Assembly (NCBI GenBank): GCA_963667455.2
Contig: CAXXFR010000005.1
Span: forward strand, 50,115-114,114
Direction: 5' to 3'
Length of the DNA stretch: 64,000 nt
Origin: Bin55 sp963667455
Lineage (GTDB): Bacteria; Pseudomonadota; Gammaproteobacteria; Pseudomonadales; Azotimanducaceae
Under the pieces are notes generated by a model that saw only the letters and a program-made list of their open reading frames with translations, ran no database searches and was not told where the DNA came from. Each line of letters starts with the position of its first letter. The stretch's first letter is position 1. This document shows, in pieces, positions 1-9,455 of the stretch. A program made the position numbers and the translations under genes.

Positions 1-1
1 T

Positions 2-151
2 GGGGAGTTCGACATCGAAGAGGAATGCTTGCTCAAGCAGGTTGCCGAACTGTTCGAAGTGGACGATTCGGAATTCCAGCGAATGGACAGTTGGGTCCGA
101 AGACTTGTCGCACTCGAGCGCGAGGCGACGAGCGTATTTCTAAGGTCCTAA
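2..151 (+). CDS. TerB-like protein, C-terminal fragment
   Basis: Only the last 49 codons lie in the window; the start is off the left edge. The visible part is an acidic helical segment (LLKQVAELFEVDDSEFQRM) that resembles the C-terminal helices of TerB-family proteins, metal-binding helical bundles named from tellurite resistance. It ends at TAA 149-151 and faces the DnaJ-domain and VWA genes that converge on it from the right, only 16 bases away. TerB, DnaJ and VWA domains often co-occur, which supports the call, but the fragment is short and identity is based on pattern recognition only. Confidence 0.5.
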   Translation, partial: GEFDIEEECLLKQVAELFEVDDSEFQRMDSWVRRLVALEREATSVFLRS

Positions 152-167
152 CTTCAGGCTTAGTTTC

Positions 168-929
168 CTAGAGTTGGTCGAGCAGGACCCGTCGAGCCTC
201 GTTGATTTGAGCGGCTAGGTAGCTCGACCCGCCTTTGTCGGGATGAAGGTGTTGAATAATCCTTCGATGCGCCGAAACGATTTCCTTCTCGGTTGCGCCA
301 ACATCAATCCCGAGGATATCAGCGGCCCTCTTCGGACTCATCTCTCCGTCGATTGAAGTATCGGGGTCGTTCGAAGCCTCCCTTTCGCCCAGGTTCGGAC
401 GGTGTCGCTCGATGTAGGCCTCAAGCAATCTGCGTGATTCTTCTTCTTTGAGGCTGTGGTAGAGGTTGGCCAGCTCGGCATCGCTCAAGGAGTTGACCTG
501 GCGACCGGAGTAGGTTCCGACAAGCACCTTTCCATCGATGTTCCCGGAGGCATGATCCAAGGTCATTGCAAGTTCGCCGGTGCTGGCATTGCTGTCTCCC
601 GACTCCTGGTCCTTGGTTCCAAACTGTTGGAACGCGCCGGCATTGAACGCACCGCCGAAGGGATTGCCCATTCGAGCAAACTGAGCAAGAAAGGGTAGAG
701 CGGTGAGAAGACCAAGAGCTCGACGCAGAAAGGGCAAGATCGCCGTTCCGACAGCTGCAAGGGGATGAACCATTCCTCTCATTGTTGCGAAGAGCAAGAT
801 TGCAACCAATACGCCGGTTGCAATCAAGATGATCTTTGGATTGGCGAGCGGACGCTTGGTGTTCCACACTAGCTTAAACAGCAACAGGAGTGCGAACACT
901 CCAATAATCGCCAGAAGAACGTAGACCAC
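168..929 (-). CDS. Membrane-anchored DnaJ-domain protein
   Basis: A 253-residue protein. The start chosen is GTG at 929, which overlaps by one base the TAG stop of the upstream VWA gene, so the two are translationally coupled; a longer open frame upstream only mirrors that gene. Residues 1-25 form a transmembrane helix, a second hydrophobic segment follows at about 33-50 and a third near 55-80. The C-terminal 60 residues are a J domain with the HPD motif in HLHPDKGGSS. This layout, N-terminal membrane helices and C-terminal J domain, resembles TIM14/DjlA-type co-chaperones that recruit DnaK to the membrane. The middle is low-complexity (G/F/Q/N-rich). Its client is unknown. Confidence 0.8.
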   Translation of the reverse strand: MVYVLLAIIGVFALLLLFKLVWNTKRPLANPKIILIATGVLVAILLFATMRGMVHPLAAVGTAILPFLRRALGLLTALPFLAQFARMGNPFGGAFNAGAFQQFGTKDQESGDSNASTGELAMTLDHASGNIDGKVLVGTYSGRQVNSLSDAELANLYHSLKEEESRRLLEAYIERHRPNLGEREASNDPDTSIDGEMSPKRAADILGIDVGATEKEIVSAHRRIIQHLHPDKGGSSYLAAQINEARRVLLDQL

Positions 930-1603
930 TAGCGCTTCACTTGTGTGAGCAACTTGGTTGCGAACTGCCCCTTCAATTTCTGAACCGCATCGATTCCGCC
1001 GGTGGCGTACGTCGCCACAGCTCCGAGCAGTTCCGCCAATTCTCTTGCGGAGCCGGGACGAAACGCAAAGTGTGCTCCTCCCGAACGCTGCGCAATTCGC
1101 GAGAACACCTGACTGGCCATTGGATCCGATCCTTCTTGGAAGACGAACACGGGCACCCGATACAGCCCAAGCTGACCTGCCATCTCGAAAAGCTCGTGCG
1201 GGTTCTCTTCGCAGGCATCCCCTACAAACACTGCCGCGCGCAGATTGGACGAAGACGCTTCTTTGCGAACATGACTCAGAACTCGAGCGATTTGTGAGCC
1301 TCCGGCCAGACACCGAACGTGTTGCATGGTCTTCAGCAGGTCGTTCGCGGAATTGTTCCACGACGAGGCGTGAAATTCGTTGAAGCCTCGATAGAAGACC
1401 AGTTGAACTGACAGTTTGTTGGAGGCCGCTGTTTGAAATAACTCGCCATGCAGGCTTGTCGCAAGGTCCCAGGTGTGATTGCGACTTGCTGTCGCGTCCA
1501 TCGCAAAAATTAGGCGAGCAGGCTTGTGCTCTACGACTGGGTGCTTTCGCGCTGCGTCAAGAAACGCGGAGAGAGAGACTCTCTTGCTCGGGAGCTTTTC
1601 CAT
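929..1603 (-). CDS. VWA-domain protein
   Basis: A 224-residue protein that looks like a single von Willebrand factor A domain. The stretch LIFAMDATASR supplies a MIDAS-like metal site (D-x-T-x-S, a variant of DxSxS), and VFVGDACEE fits the later acidic strand. No signal peptide is seen, so it is probably cytosolic. It is followed without a gap by the membrane DnaJ protein (one-base overlap) and both run toward a TerB-like gene. This suggests a small chaperone/metal-binding module of unknown role. ATG at 1603 is the only well-placed start. Confidence 0.75.
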   Translation of the reverse strand: MEKLPSKRVSLSAFLDAARKHPVVEHKPARLIFAMDATASRNHTWDLATSLHGELFQTAASNKLSVQLVFYRGFNEFHASSWNNSANDLLKTMQHVRCLAGGSQIARVLSHVRKEASSSNLRAAVFVGDACEENPHELFEMAGQLGLYRVPVFVFQEGSDPMASQVFSRIAQRSGGAHFAFRPGSARELAELLGAVATYATGGIDAVQKLKGQFATKLLTQVKR

Positions 1604-1748
1604 GTCCGAGATTATCTACGATTCCTGTGGCTTGGGCTTCCAGCGCAACAATTTGAGGCTTGTGTTCGTTGCTTGTACAGCATTCGACAAACTCACCTTT
1701 TTCGGGTTCAGTTGCAATCATGCGTGCAATTTCGTATACATTACTCAA
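1557..1748 (-). CDS. Possible small protein upstream of the VWA gene
   Basis: A 63-codon frame with a TTG start (1746-1748) reads as a plausible acidic soluble peptide (MSNVYEIARMIATEPEKGEF at its N-terminus). It overlaps the VWA start by 47 bases in another frame. No family is recognised and no good ribosome binding site was seen. It could equally be chance; the remaining sequence to 1785 would then be a divergent promoter region between the VWA gene and the YdcH-like gene. Confidence 0.22.
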   Translation of the reverse strand: MSNVYEIARMIATEPEKGEFVECCTSNEHKPQIVALEAQATGIVDNLGHGKAPEQESLSLRVS

Positions 1749-1785
1749 TGGTTTTCTTAATTGCTATTGAACACAGGGGGCTGGA

Positions 1786-1992
1786 TTGGCAGAACTGACC
1801 GAGAACGAGCAATTGTTGGAGCAGCTTCGTACGGAGCATCGAGACCTGGACGAAGTGGTAGACATCCTAATCAAGTCCGGTCATCGCGACGAAATGAAGA
1901 TTCAACGTTTGAAGAAGCAGAAGCTTCGTCTACGAGATCAGATTGCCCGACTCGAGAGTTCTCTCTCCGCTAAGTCCGACACCCCTAGCTGA
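1786..1992 (+). CDS. YdcH/DUF465-family small protein
   Basis: A 68-residue protein, the usual size for the DUF465 (YdcH) family. It is a charged two-helix coiled-coil hairpin with the typical core LRTEHRDLDEVVDILI, then a turn and LKKQKLRLRDQIARLES. The start is TTG at 1786, preceded by a purine-rich CAGGGGG around 1774-1780 that fits a ribosome binding site. The molecular role of the family is not established. It stands alone, divergent from the VWA/DnaJ pair. Confidence 0.82.
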   Translation: MAELTENEQLLEQLRTEHRDLDEVVDILIKSGHRDEMKIQRLKKQKLRLRDQIARLESSLSAKSDTPS

Positions 1993-2202
1993 GCACAACA
2001 CGGTAGATCTCGGTAGCCGCTAATCTGTCGGCTACCGTGCAGCACTGTTTGTCGATGAACGCGTGCACCTCCGCACGGCGTTCACACACTGTTCGAGTAC
2101 CTGAGAATTCGCCCGTCTCGTGTGCCACTGAGCGTTGGATAAACGCTGTGGTGGATAATCACTCGAGATTTGTCTGCAATTGGATGGATTGAGAGCTAGT
2201 CC

Positions 2203-3108
2203 GTGACTGCATCCAATCAACCCCGCAAGTCGCCCGGTGGTCGTTTCCGCGACGCTTGGGACAACGAAAATCCACTGCAAATCGTCGGTGCTGTGAATGC
2301 TTACTCAGCGTTGTTGGCTGAACGAGCAGGTTTTGGTTGCATTTATCTCTCTGGCGGCGGTGTGGCAGCGTCCTCACTTGGCTTGCCCGATCTTGGGATA
2401 ACAACGATGGATGATGTGCTGACTGATGCCCGGCGCATCGCCTCAGTCACCGATCTTCCGCTCTTGGTGGATGTCGACACAGGCTGGGGATCGGCATTCA
2501 ACATCAAACGAACCATTCAGGAGATGGAGCGTGTCGGAGTGGCGGGAGTGCACATTGAGGATCAGGTGTCTCAAAAGAGGTGCGGACATCGGCCCAATAA
2601 GGAGATCGTCTCGACAGCGGAAATGTGTGATCGGATTGCTGCTGCCGTCGATGCGAAGTCGGATCCGAAATTCGTGGTTATGGCTCGAACCGATGCGCTC
2701 GCGGTGGAAGGGCTGGACGCAGTGATCCAAAGAGCACGGAAGTTTGAAGAGGCAGGTGCCGATGCGATATTTGCGGAAGCGATGACCGAAGTGGGAATGT
2801 ATCGAGGAATTGTGAACTCGGTCAGCGTGCCGGTTCTTGCAAATCTGACGGAGTTCGGAAAGACACCGCTCTACACTCTACAGGAATTGCATCAAGTCGG
2901 TGTCCGGTTGGCTTTGTATCCGCTTTCCGCGTACCGCGCGATGTCACGTGCGGCAGAGACCGTATTTCACGCAATACGTACACAGAAGACCCAGAGAAGT
3001 GTTGTAGAGCAGATGCAGACTCGAGAGGAACTGTACGAAGTCTTGGGTTATCACGGTTATGAACAAAAACTAGACGAGTTGTTTCGAGAGGGAAAATCAA
3101 GTGATTGA
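2203..3108 (+). CDS. prpB: Methylisocitrate lyase
   Basis: A 301-residue enzyme of the isocitrate lyase/PEP mutase superfamily. It cleaves 2-methylisocitrate to pyruvate and succinate, the last step of the methylcitrate cycle for propionyl-CoA. The catalytic loop is seen as KRCGH (in SQKRCGHRPNK), and metal-binding acidic residues lie in LLVDVDTGWG and HIEDQ. Length matches the family (about 295). GTG at 2203 is used. The stop codon overlaps the prpC start by eight bases, so prpBC are translationally coupled and prpD follows closely, giving a compact operon. No PrpR regulator is adjacent. Confidence 0.95.
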   Translation: MTASNQPRKSPGGRFRDAWDNENPLQIVGAVNAYSALLAERAGFGCIYLSGGGVAASSLGLPDLGITTMDDVLTDARRIASVTDLPLLVDVDTGWGSAFNIKRTIQEMERVGVAGVHIEDQVSQKRCGHRPNKEIVSTAEMCDRIAAAVDAKSDPKFVVMARTDALAVEGLDAVIQRARKFEEAGADAIFAEAMTEVGMYRGIVNSVSVPVLANLTEFGKTPLYTLQELHQVGVRLALYPLSAYRAMSRAAETVFHAIRTQKTQRSVVEQMQTREELYEVLGYHGYEQKLDELFREGKSSD

Positions 3109-4225
3109 CAAAGCGTTGGGCGGCAGTGGTCTCAGAGGCCAAATTGCAGGGGAGACTTCCCTTTGCACGGTGGGAAAGTCAGGTACGGGATTGACCTATC
3201 GAGGCTACGACATTTCAGATCTTGCCGACCATGCGACTTTTGAGGAAATTGCCTACTTGCTGCTGTACGGTGCGCTTCCCACCTCGGACGAACTCGCGAA
3301 ATACAAGCAACGACTCCAATCCATGCGGGGCTTGCCTGAGGAAGTAATCTCGACTCTGGAACGTATTCCGGCAAGTTGCCATCCAATGGATGTCATGCGC
3401 ACTGGCGTATCGGTTCTCGGCAACATTGAACCGGAAGGCGATGCCGAACGGCAACGAGATGTCGCTGATCGACTATTAGCGGTGTGTCCTTCAATCATCA
3501 ACTACTGGTATCGATATAGCCACGACGGCGTGCGAATCGAATTGGAAACCGATGTGGATTCGATCGCCGAACACTTTTTGACAACACTGTTGGGAAGTGT
3601 TTCTAACGAAACATTCAAGCGCGTTATGGATGTATCGCTGATTCTGTACGCCGAGCATGAGTTCAATGCTTCTACCTTTACGGCACGCGTGTGTGCCTCG
3701 ACGCTCAGCGACATGTACTCGTGCGTAACGGGAGCCATCGGTTCGCTCCGAGGTCCCTTGCACGGCGGTGCGAACGAAGAGGCAATGGAGCTGATTGAGC
3801 GATTTGAGACACCTGATCAGGCCACAGTGGAAGTGCTAAGAATGCTTGACCGCAAGGAACTGATCATGGGATTTGGCCATGCCATCTATCGAGTTTCCGA
3901 TCCTCGCAATACGATCATCAAACGATGGTCCGAGCGGCTTGCTGAAGAGGTGGACGACACTCGTCTCTATCCAATTTCGTGTGCCATCGAGAAGACGATG
4001 TGGGACACCAAAGAGCTCTTTGCCAACGCTGATTTCTTTCATGCCAGCGCGTACAAGTTCATGGGAATTCCGACACGACTTTATACCCCGATATTTGTTT
4101 GCTCCAGAGTTTCTGGATGGACCGCCCACGTAATGGAGCAACGAGCCAACAACCGCATCATTCGTCCCAGTGCGGAGTACACGGGACCGGAACCACGGCC
4201 GTTCCTACCTATCGACCAGCGTTAG
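3101..4225 (+). CDS. prpC: 2-methylcitrate synthase
   Basis: A 374-residue citrate-synthase-fold enzyme that condenses propionyl-CoA with oxaloacetate. Recognisable sites are LHGGANEEAM, GFGHAIYRVSDPR (active-site histidine) and the acidic residue in NADFFHASAYKFMG. Its length is that of the short PrpC/CitZ group rather than of the large TCA citrate synthase, and its position between prpB and prpD fixes the role. Start is GTG at 3101, inside the end of prpB. Confidence 0.93.
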   Translation: MIDKALGGSGLRGQIAGETSLCTVGKSGTGLTYRGYDISDLADHATFEEIAYLLLYGALPTSDELAKYKQRLQSMRGLPEEVISTLERIPASCHPMDVMRTGVSVLGNIEPEGDAERQRDVADRLLAVCPSIINYWYRYSHDGVRIELETDVDSIAEHFLTTLLGSVSNETFKRVMDVSLILYAEHEFNASTFTARVCASTLSDMYSCVTGAIGSLRGPLHGGANEEAMELIERFETPDQATVEVLRMLDRKELIMGFGHAIYRVSDPRNTIIKRWSERLAEEVDDTRLYPISCAIEKTMWDTKELFANADFFHASAYKFMGIPTRLYTPIFVCSRVSGWTAHVMEQRANNRIIRPSAEYTGPEPRPFLPIDQR

Positions 4226-4254
4226 CTGTCAACTGAAAACGGATTGGATTGCCT

Positions 4255-5694
4255 ATGTCAGCTAACGTCGAATTGAGCGTTCGTCCACCGCCGGACCAAG
4301 TTCTGGTAGACATTGCCGAATACACATGCAATTTCGACGATGTGTCCGAGGAAGCCCTTCAGACAGCTCGTTACTGTCTGATGGACACCCTGGGTTGTGG
4401 GTTTCTGGCACTTCGATTCCCGGAATGCAGAAAGCTGCTGGGTCCCATAGTTGCCGGAACAGTGGTTCCAAATGGCGCGAGAGTGCCGGGAACTTCCTTT
4501 GTACTGGATCCGGTCAAAGCCGCGTGGGATATCGGGTGCATGATTCGTTATTTGGACTTCAACGACACGTGGCTGGCGGCCGAATGGGGCCATCCTTCTG
4601 ACAATCTGGGCGGAATCCTCGCAGTAGCCGACTTTCTGGGGCAGCAATCCGGTTCTGAGGACATAGCGCTGACCATGAGAGATGTTCTCGTGGCGATGGT
4701 CAAGGCTCACGAGATTCAAGGTGGACTCGCACTCGAGAATAGTTTCAACCGAGTTGGACTCGATCACGTTCTGCTGGTACGCGTCGCAACTGCAGCAGTC
4801 GTTATGAAAATGCTTGGTGGTTCGAAAGAACAGGTAGTCGATGTGCTGTCGCATGCGTTCATCGATGGATCGAGCCTGCGTACTTATCGCCATGCTCCCA
4901 ATGCCGGTCCACGCAAATCCTGGGCTGCCGGCGACGCAACTAGCAGAGCGGTTCGACTCGCCATGTTGGTTCAGAAGGGAGAAATTGGCTATCCCAGTGC
5001 ATTAACAGTTCCGACGTGGGGTTTCTACGATGTTTCGTTCGGAGGAAATTCCTTCTCGTTTCAGAGACCGTTTGGGTCGTACGTCATGGAGAACATCCTG
5101 TTCAAGATTTCGTATCCGGCAGAGTTTCATGCGCAAACCGCAGTGGAGGCTGGTGTCGCACTACATCCCCAAGTCATGGCTCGATTCGATGGACTAGCCA
5201 AAATTACGATTCGCACGCACGAGTCCGCGATTCGGATCATCAGCAAGACTGGTCCGTTGAACAATTTCGCTGATCGAGATCACTGCTTGCAGTACATGAC
5301 TGCAATTGCCCTGCTCAAAGGCGATTTGGTGTCAGAAGACTACGAAGACGATGCGGCAGCCGATCCTCGGATCGATCAGCTAAGGGACCTCATGGTCATT
5401 GAAGAGGAACCTCGATACAGTCGGGAGTATCACGACCCCGACCTCCGATCAATCGCAAATTGCGTTGAGGTTCAATTCAACGACGGTTCCACGATTGTCT
5501 CGGAAGTGGAGTTTCCGATCGGACACCGCACCCGACGCCAAGAAGGGATTCCCAAGCTGATCGAGAAGTTCAATCGAAACCTCAGAACGTGCTTTCCCGA
5601 TTACCGGGCCGAGCGCATTGAACAGATGTGCGCCGATCAAGAAACCCTTGAACGTACGCCTGTGGTCGAGTTCATGAACCAACTCGTTATTTGA
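4255..5694 (+). CDS. prpD: 2-methylcitrate dehydratase
   Basis: A 479-residue MmgE/PrpD-family protein; it dehydrates 2-methylcitrate toward 2-methyl-cis-aconitate. Family landmarks include RYCLMDTLGCGFLAL near the N-terminus, IRYLDFNDTWLAAEWGHPSD (the FNDT element) and the segment around ISKTGPLNNFADRDHCLQYM. ATG at 4255 is preferred to TTG at 4249. It lies 29 bases after prpC. The operon uses the PrpD route; no acnD/prpF pair is seen, so isomerisation would rely on an aconitase elsewhere. Confidence 0.93.
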   Translation: MSANVELSVRPPPDQVLVDIAEYTCNFDDVSEEALQTARYCLMDTLGCGFLALRFPECRKLLGPIVAGTVVPNGARVPGTSFVLDPVKAAWDIGCMIRYLDFNDTWLAAEWGHPSDNLGGILAVADFLGQQSGSEDIALTMRDVLVAMVKAHEIQGGLALENSFNRVGLDHVLLVRVATAAVVMKMLGGSKEQVVDVLSHAFIDGSSLRTYRHAPNAGPRKSWAAGDATSRAVRLAMLVQKGEIGYPSALTVPTWGFYDVSFGGNSFSFQRPFGSYVMENILFKISYPAEFHAQTAVEAGVALHPQVMARFDGLAKITIRTHESAIRIISKTGPLNNFADRDHCLQYMTAIALLKGDLVSEDYEDDAAADPRIDQLRDLMVIEEEPRYSREYHDPDLRSIANCVEVQFNDGSTIVSEVEFPIGHRTRRQEGIPKLIEKFNRNLRTCFPDYRAERIEQMCADQETLERTPVVEFMNQLVI

Positions 5695-5699
5695 CGCGC

Positions 5700-6791
5700 T
5701 CAGAACTTAATGATTGAACGCCCGGCAATCTTGCCCGACTCCAGGGCGGTTGTCGCTTCATTGATCTGATGAATTGAGTAGCTCTCGGTAACCATTGCGT
5801 CGAGATCGAGGTCACCGTTCCGATGCCAGTCGAGAAATGTTGCGAAATCGCGATCCGGCGAGCACGATCCGCCGATTGATCCACGAAACTGCTTTTCGGA
5901 CATTAGCACTTCTCCGGCGTTGAGCTCGACTGAAGTGTGCGGGACTCCCACGAGCACGGCAGTTCCACCTTGGCGCGCTCCAAAGTGTCCAGGGCGAACC
6001 GAAGGCACGATCTGCTCCATGGTCACTTTCAAGCCAATGCAGTCGAATGCGAAGTCGACTCCGCTCACCGGACGGCCGCCGATGTTGAACTCTTCGTGAT
6101 TCTGAGTCATTTCATGGATCGCTCGAATGGGGTCGACTTTGGATGCGTTGATACCGTGAGTTGCGCCGAATTGCTTGGCGAAATCGAGCTTGTCCTCGTC
6201 CAAGTCGACGGCGATGATCGGATTAGCTCCTCTGACTTTGGCTGCCACAACTGCTGATAGTCCGACCCCTCCGACCCCATACACTGCGACCGAATTGCCT
6301 TCCTGGACATCTGCGGTGTTGATTACTGCACCGGATCCCGTCATAACCGCACAGCCAATGATCGCTGTTGAGAGTTTGTCAGCTAGAGGGTCGGTTTGCA
6401 CAACATAGCGTTGATCTGCAATAGTGTGTGTTGCCCAAGTGAAAACGTTCTGCGAAATCGCTGTACGCGAGTCGATTTCGAGTGTTGCGGGTACAGCTCT
6501 ACTTCGGTCGTTTACAGCGTCTCGAGGTACCCAGGTGACCAACACTTCGTCGCCTTCGTCTACGTGTGAGACGTTCGATCCCTTCTTCAATACGATGCCG
6601 GTTGACTCATGACCTAGCAGAGTAGGACGCATGCGGGGAGCATGCATTTGATGAAGCTGCGAATGGCAGATTCCCGATGCGAATTGCTGAACGACAACCT
6701 GCTCAGGGCTTGGGTCCGGCAGGTTGATTTCTATGATCTTCAGCGGTCCATCGCTATCGGGCAGCAGTACGACTTCTGCGGGGGTAGGCAC
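5700..6791 (-). CDS. Zinc-type alcohol dehydrogenase lacking the structural-zinc lobe
   Basis: A 363-residue medium-chain dehydrogenase. Catalytic-zinc ligands are visible as Cys42 (GICHSQ), His61-Glu62 (GHEST) and Cys147 (IIGCAVMTG), and the NAD-binding Rossmann motif is GVGGVG at 172-177. It resembles class III/NDMA-type alcohol dehydrogenases. The loop at about residues 84-110, where four cysteines normally bind a structural zinc, has no cysteine at all. GTG at 6791 is the start. It converges on prpD with five bases between stops. Substrate is unknown; a short-chain alcohol or aldehyde related to propionate use is only a guess. Confidence 0.82.
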   Translation of the reverse strand: MPTPAEVVLLPDSDGPLKIIEINLPDPSPEQVVVQQFASGICHSQLHQMHAPRMRPTLLGHESTGIVLKKGSNVSHVDEGDEVLVTWVPRDAVNDRSRAVPATLEIDSRTAISQNVFTWATHTIADQRYVVQTDPLADKLSTAIIGCAVMTGSGAVINTADVQEGNSVAVYGVGGVGLSAVVAAKVRGANPIIAVDLDEDKLDFAKQFGATHGINASKVDPIRAIHEMTQNHEEFNIGGRPVSGVDFAFDCIGLKVTMEQIVPSVRPGHFGARQGGTAVLVGVPHTSVELNAGEVLMSEKQFRGSIGGSCSPDRDFATFLDWHRNGDLDLDAMVTESYSIHQINEATTALESGKIAGRSIIKF

Positions 6792-7119
6792 GGCTAATTC
6801 CTATCGATTCGAGGTGTGAGTCCGAATGGTACTTCACAAATTGGGCTTGAGTCTGTCAGTCCAGTGATTTGCGGAGCGCCTCAACATCGCCGTATTGCCT
6901 AGGTCAGTGCACTAGATCTTGATCGAAAGGGATATCGACCGAGACATAGTCACCTCTAGGCAGAGAAGACCGGCAATTTCCGATCCCTTCTTGGTCGTGT
7001 CTTCCGCGTCCGGATCGGCCAAAGGCAATCAATTCGGAGAGAGTCTTGCTCGTATGAAAACTTTGTAGCAAGTCGTGTGAGAATAGACTACGAGAGTTGG
7101 ACGAAGAGAACACCAAATC
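6792..7119. other. Intergenic stretch between divergent genes
   Basis: This 328-base region separates the alcohol dehydrogenase start from the repeat-protein start. It should carry both divergent promoters. No convincing gene, RNA or strong promoter match was found; the small open frames here lack family resemblance. Confidence 0.5.
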
Positions 7120-8948
7120 ATGTCCAATCGAAAACAAGCTTCATCAAAATTCGCGGCATTGGTGATTGCGTTCGTTATTGGCGTTGGCTTGACGGTATCA
7201 GTCTTCTATGTTCTTTCCATCGTGGGAAACAAGGATTCCAGCCTTCAAGCAGAATCTGTCCTAGCAACCTCCGAACGTGAAGTAAACGAGGAGTTCATTA
7301 GCTCTCCGAGCATGCCGGTTCGGGCTCAGCAACAAAGCCTTGACGAAATTGCGGAGCTGGGTCCGCTCCACAGACACGAGGCGCTAATTGAATTGGCGAA
7401 CAATGCTGATGAACGCCGGCTGGTCGCTCTACTCACACAGACAAAGAGTTTGGTTCAAACTCCCACTGTCCAAGCTCAGATGCAGGCTGTCCTGCTTCAG
7501 AGTCTCGTGAGGATTGATCCCGTTACCGCACTGTCCCAAGCTACCAAGATCGACGGTCGCTTTGTCAGCTATTTACTCACAGCTGTCTTTAGCGAGTGGG
7601 TCCACGTAGACTTGGACGAGGCTGTTTCCTATGCGACAACTCTTGATGGAAACGAAGAACAAGCAGCACTTGAAGGAATTCTGCAGGAAACGGCTAAGCT
7701 CGATGGGAAGACTCGGCGAGAGATTGCTCGACAGCTGGGCAATGAGCAATACGCGATCAACGCAATCAACCTTGAAAGGCTAGAACAAGCATCGGAAGAT
7801 CCTGAGAGCGTCTGGAAAGATATTGTGGAGGACGCTCAGGACGATCCCGCGCAGCTTGACGTGCTCAAGCAAGTTGCCCTGACGTGGGTCGAGAAGCGCG
7901 GGTTGACTGCATTGACTCTCGTAATTGAGTCTCTGGACAACACTTCCACTTCCTCGACGGTCGCGACATATGTACTTAGCCGAGTAGCACGTACAAATCC
8001 TAGCGAAGCCTTTGCATACTCGTTGAACTTGGATAGCGATATCCGTCAACACGCCAAACTTGAGGTTGTGGCGGCGTGGGCAGAAACTGATCCTCGCAAA
8101 GCGCTCGATGCCGTTTCCGAAGTTCCAGAGTCCAGATTGCGTTCCGAGTTATTACGGGGACTCATGGATACTTGGGCTTCCTTCCATCCTGCCGATGTGC
8201 TTCAAAACTCCGATGACTTGCCTTCCGAATTTGTGGTTGAGGCAACTATAGAGGCAGTGGAATCGATCGCAGGATTTGATCCTGTAGAAGCCGCCAACAT
8301 AGTTTCTGGTATGGAGCATGAATCAATGAAGCTCGAAGCAGCGAGAACTATCGTTCGTCTCTGGACCCTGAGGGATGCGAGAGCTGCATTGGACTGGCCA
8401 TGCAGGATCCTGGTCTTGAAGGTCATCGCCCCCTGTTGATCACCAATGTACTGGTTACTCTTTCCAGATTTGATCCTAACAAAGCAATGAACATTGCTTT
8501 GGATCTGCCCATACCTGTTGATGGGACTGGACATGAAGCATCTGTCGTAAGGCAACTTGCCTCAATAGATATCGACAAAGCCATCGAGTTCGCATCACGA
8601 ACAAGAGAAGGCGAGACTAGGATCCAAGCATATCGCTCCATTGCGTCCCAACTAGTCCGGAGGAAGGACATTGACGGCGCATTGGATTTGGCACGTGAGG
8701 TCCCTGACTACGCAAGAAAGGACTACCTGAGTGAGGTGTTAGACCGTTGGTCAACAGATGATCCCCTTGACCTGTACGAATCCCTAGACGACTTGCCGTC
8801 GGCCGAGACCGCGTCTCTGGCTGCCTTAAATCTCTTGATCTACGATCCAAGAGGGGAAATTCTGACGGCAGATCAGGCTCAGAAAGCGAGAAGCTACCTC
8901 TCTGAGGAGGACCTGCAAGAGGTTGAGCGAAGGTTGTCGAAACAATAG
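7120..8948 (+). pseudogene. Membrane-anchored helical-repeat protein, frameshifted
   Basis: Two adjacent frames read as one protein of about 609 residues: ATG 7120 to about 8397, and then, after a shift of minus one, 8397 to the TAA at 8946-8948. The first frame on its own runs into a stop at 8437-8439 after an unrelated tail. The N-terminus has one membrane helix (residues about 10-35), so the rest should be periplasmic or on the outer face. The body is built from about 33-residue helical units with a recurring DP-x2-A pattern (RIDPVTAL, RTNPSEAF, ETDPRKAL, GFDPVEAA, RFDPNKAM), a HEAT/TPR-like solenoid. Restoring one G at TGG|CCATG (8395-8401) joins the repeats seamlessly. It may be a pseudogene or a sequencing/assembly error. 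Confidence 0.75.
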
Positions 8949-9025
8949 GGTCTGCTTTTGGAAAGATAGGATCGACAAGCTGGGTGTGATCTTGAAGTGC
9001 TCGAATTACTTCTGTCGATCAAGTG

Positions 9026-9451
9026 TCACCTCGTTGAGTGCTTCATCGCCCTATGCGGTATTCCGGCATCGTCAAAAATGTCGCCAAAGGCCTCGAAACC
9101 GCTCTTGGCGTAGAAATCGAGTGCGTGCGTCTGCGCGTGGAGGTAAATTTCAGGCATTTTCATTTGCTGGGCTTTAACAACTGCTGCATCGAGCAACTGC
9201 CGACCGATCCCATGTCTTCTATAGCTCTTGAGCACAGCCATCCGTCCAATCTGGCCGGATTGGAGCAGACGTGCAGTGCCGACAGGTTTTCCTTCCTCGG
9301 TCGTCGCTAGAAAGTGGTGGGACTTGGCATCCATGCCGTCGAGTTCAAGCTCCACTGGAACGCCCTGTTCGAGTACGAAGACTTCCGTGCGAATATCGGT
9401 TAGGACTTCTGATGAACAGTCCCATGTCACTTCGCGTACAACGAATGGCAT
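9026..9451 (-). CDS. GNAT-family N-acetyltransferase
   Basis: A 141-residue acetyltransferase, start ATG at 9451, four bases after the purB stop (same strand). The acetyl-CoA-binding segment is seen as IGRMAVLKSYRRHGIGRQLL (the R/Q-x2-G-x-G/A element) and the C-terminal ALDFYAKSGFEAFGD is typical of ElaA/YjcF-like members. The N-terminal LTDIRTEVFVLEQGVPVELE also matches that subgroup. The acceptor substrate is unknown. Longer frames upstream run inside purB and were not used. Confidence 0.85.
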   Translation of the reverse strand: MPFVVREVTWDCSSEVLTDIRTEVFVLEQGVPVELELDGMDAKSHHFLATTEEGKPVGTARLLQSGQIGRMAVLKSYRRHGIGRQLLDAAVVKAQQMKMPEIYLHAQTHALDFYAKSGFEAFGDIFDDAGIPHRAMKHSTR

Positions 9452-9455
9452 CGGT

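Noticed and set aside
8390..8405. Programmed -1 frameshift in the repeat-protein gene
   Set aside because: No X-XXY-YYZ heptamer or downstream hairpin seen; a base loss explains the join more simply.
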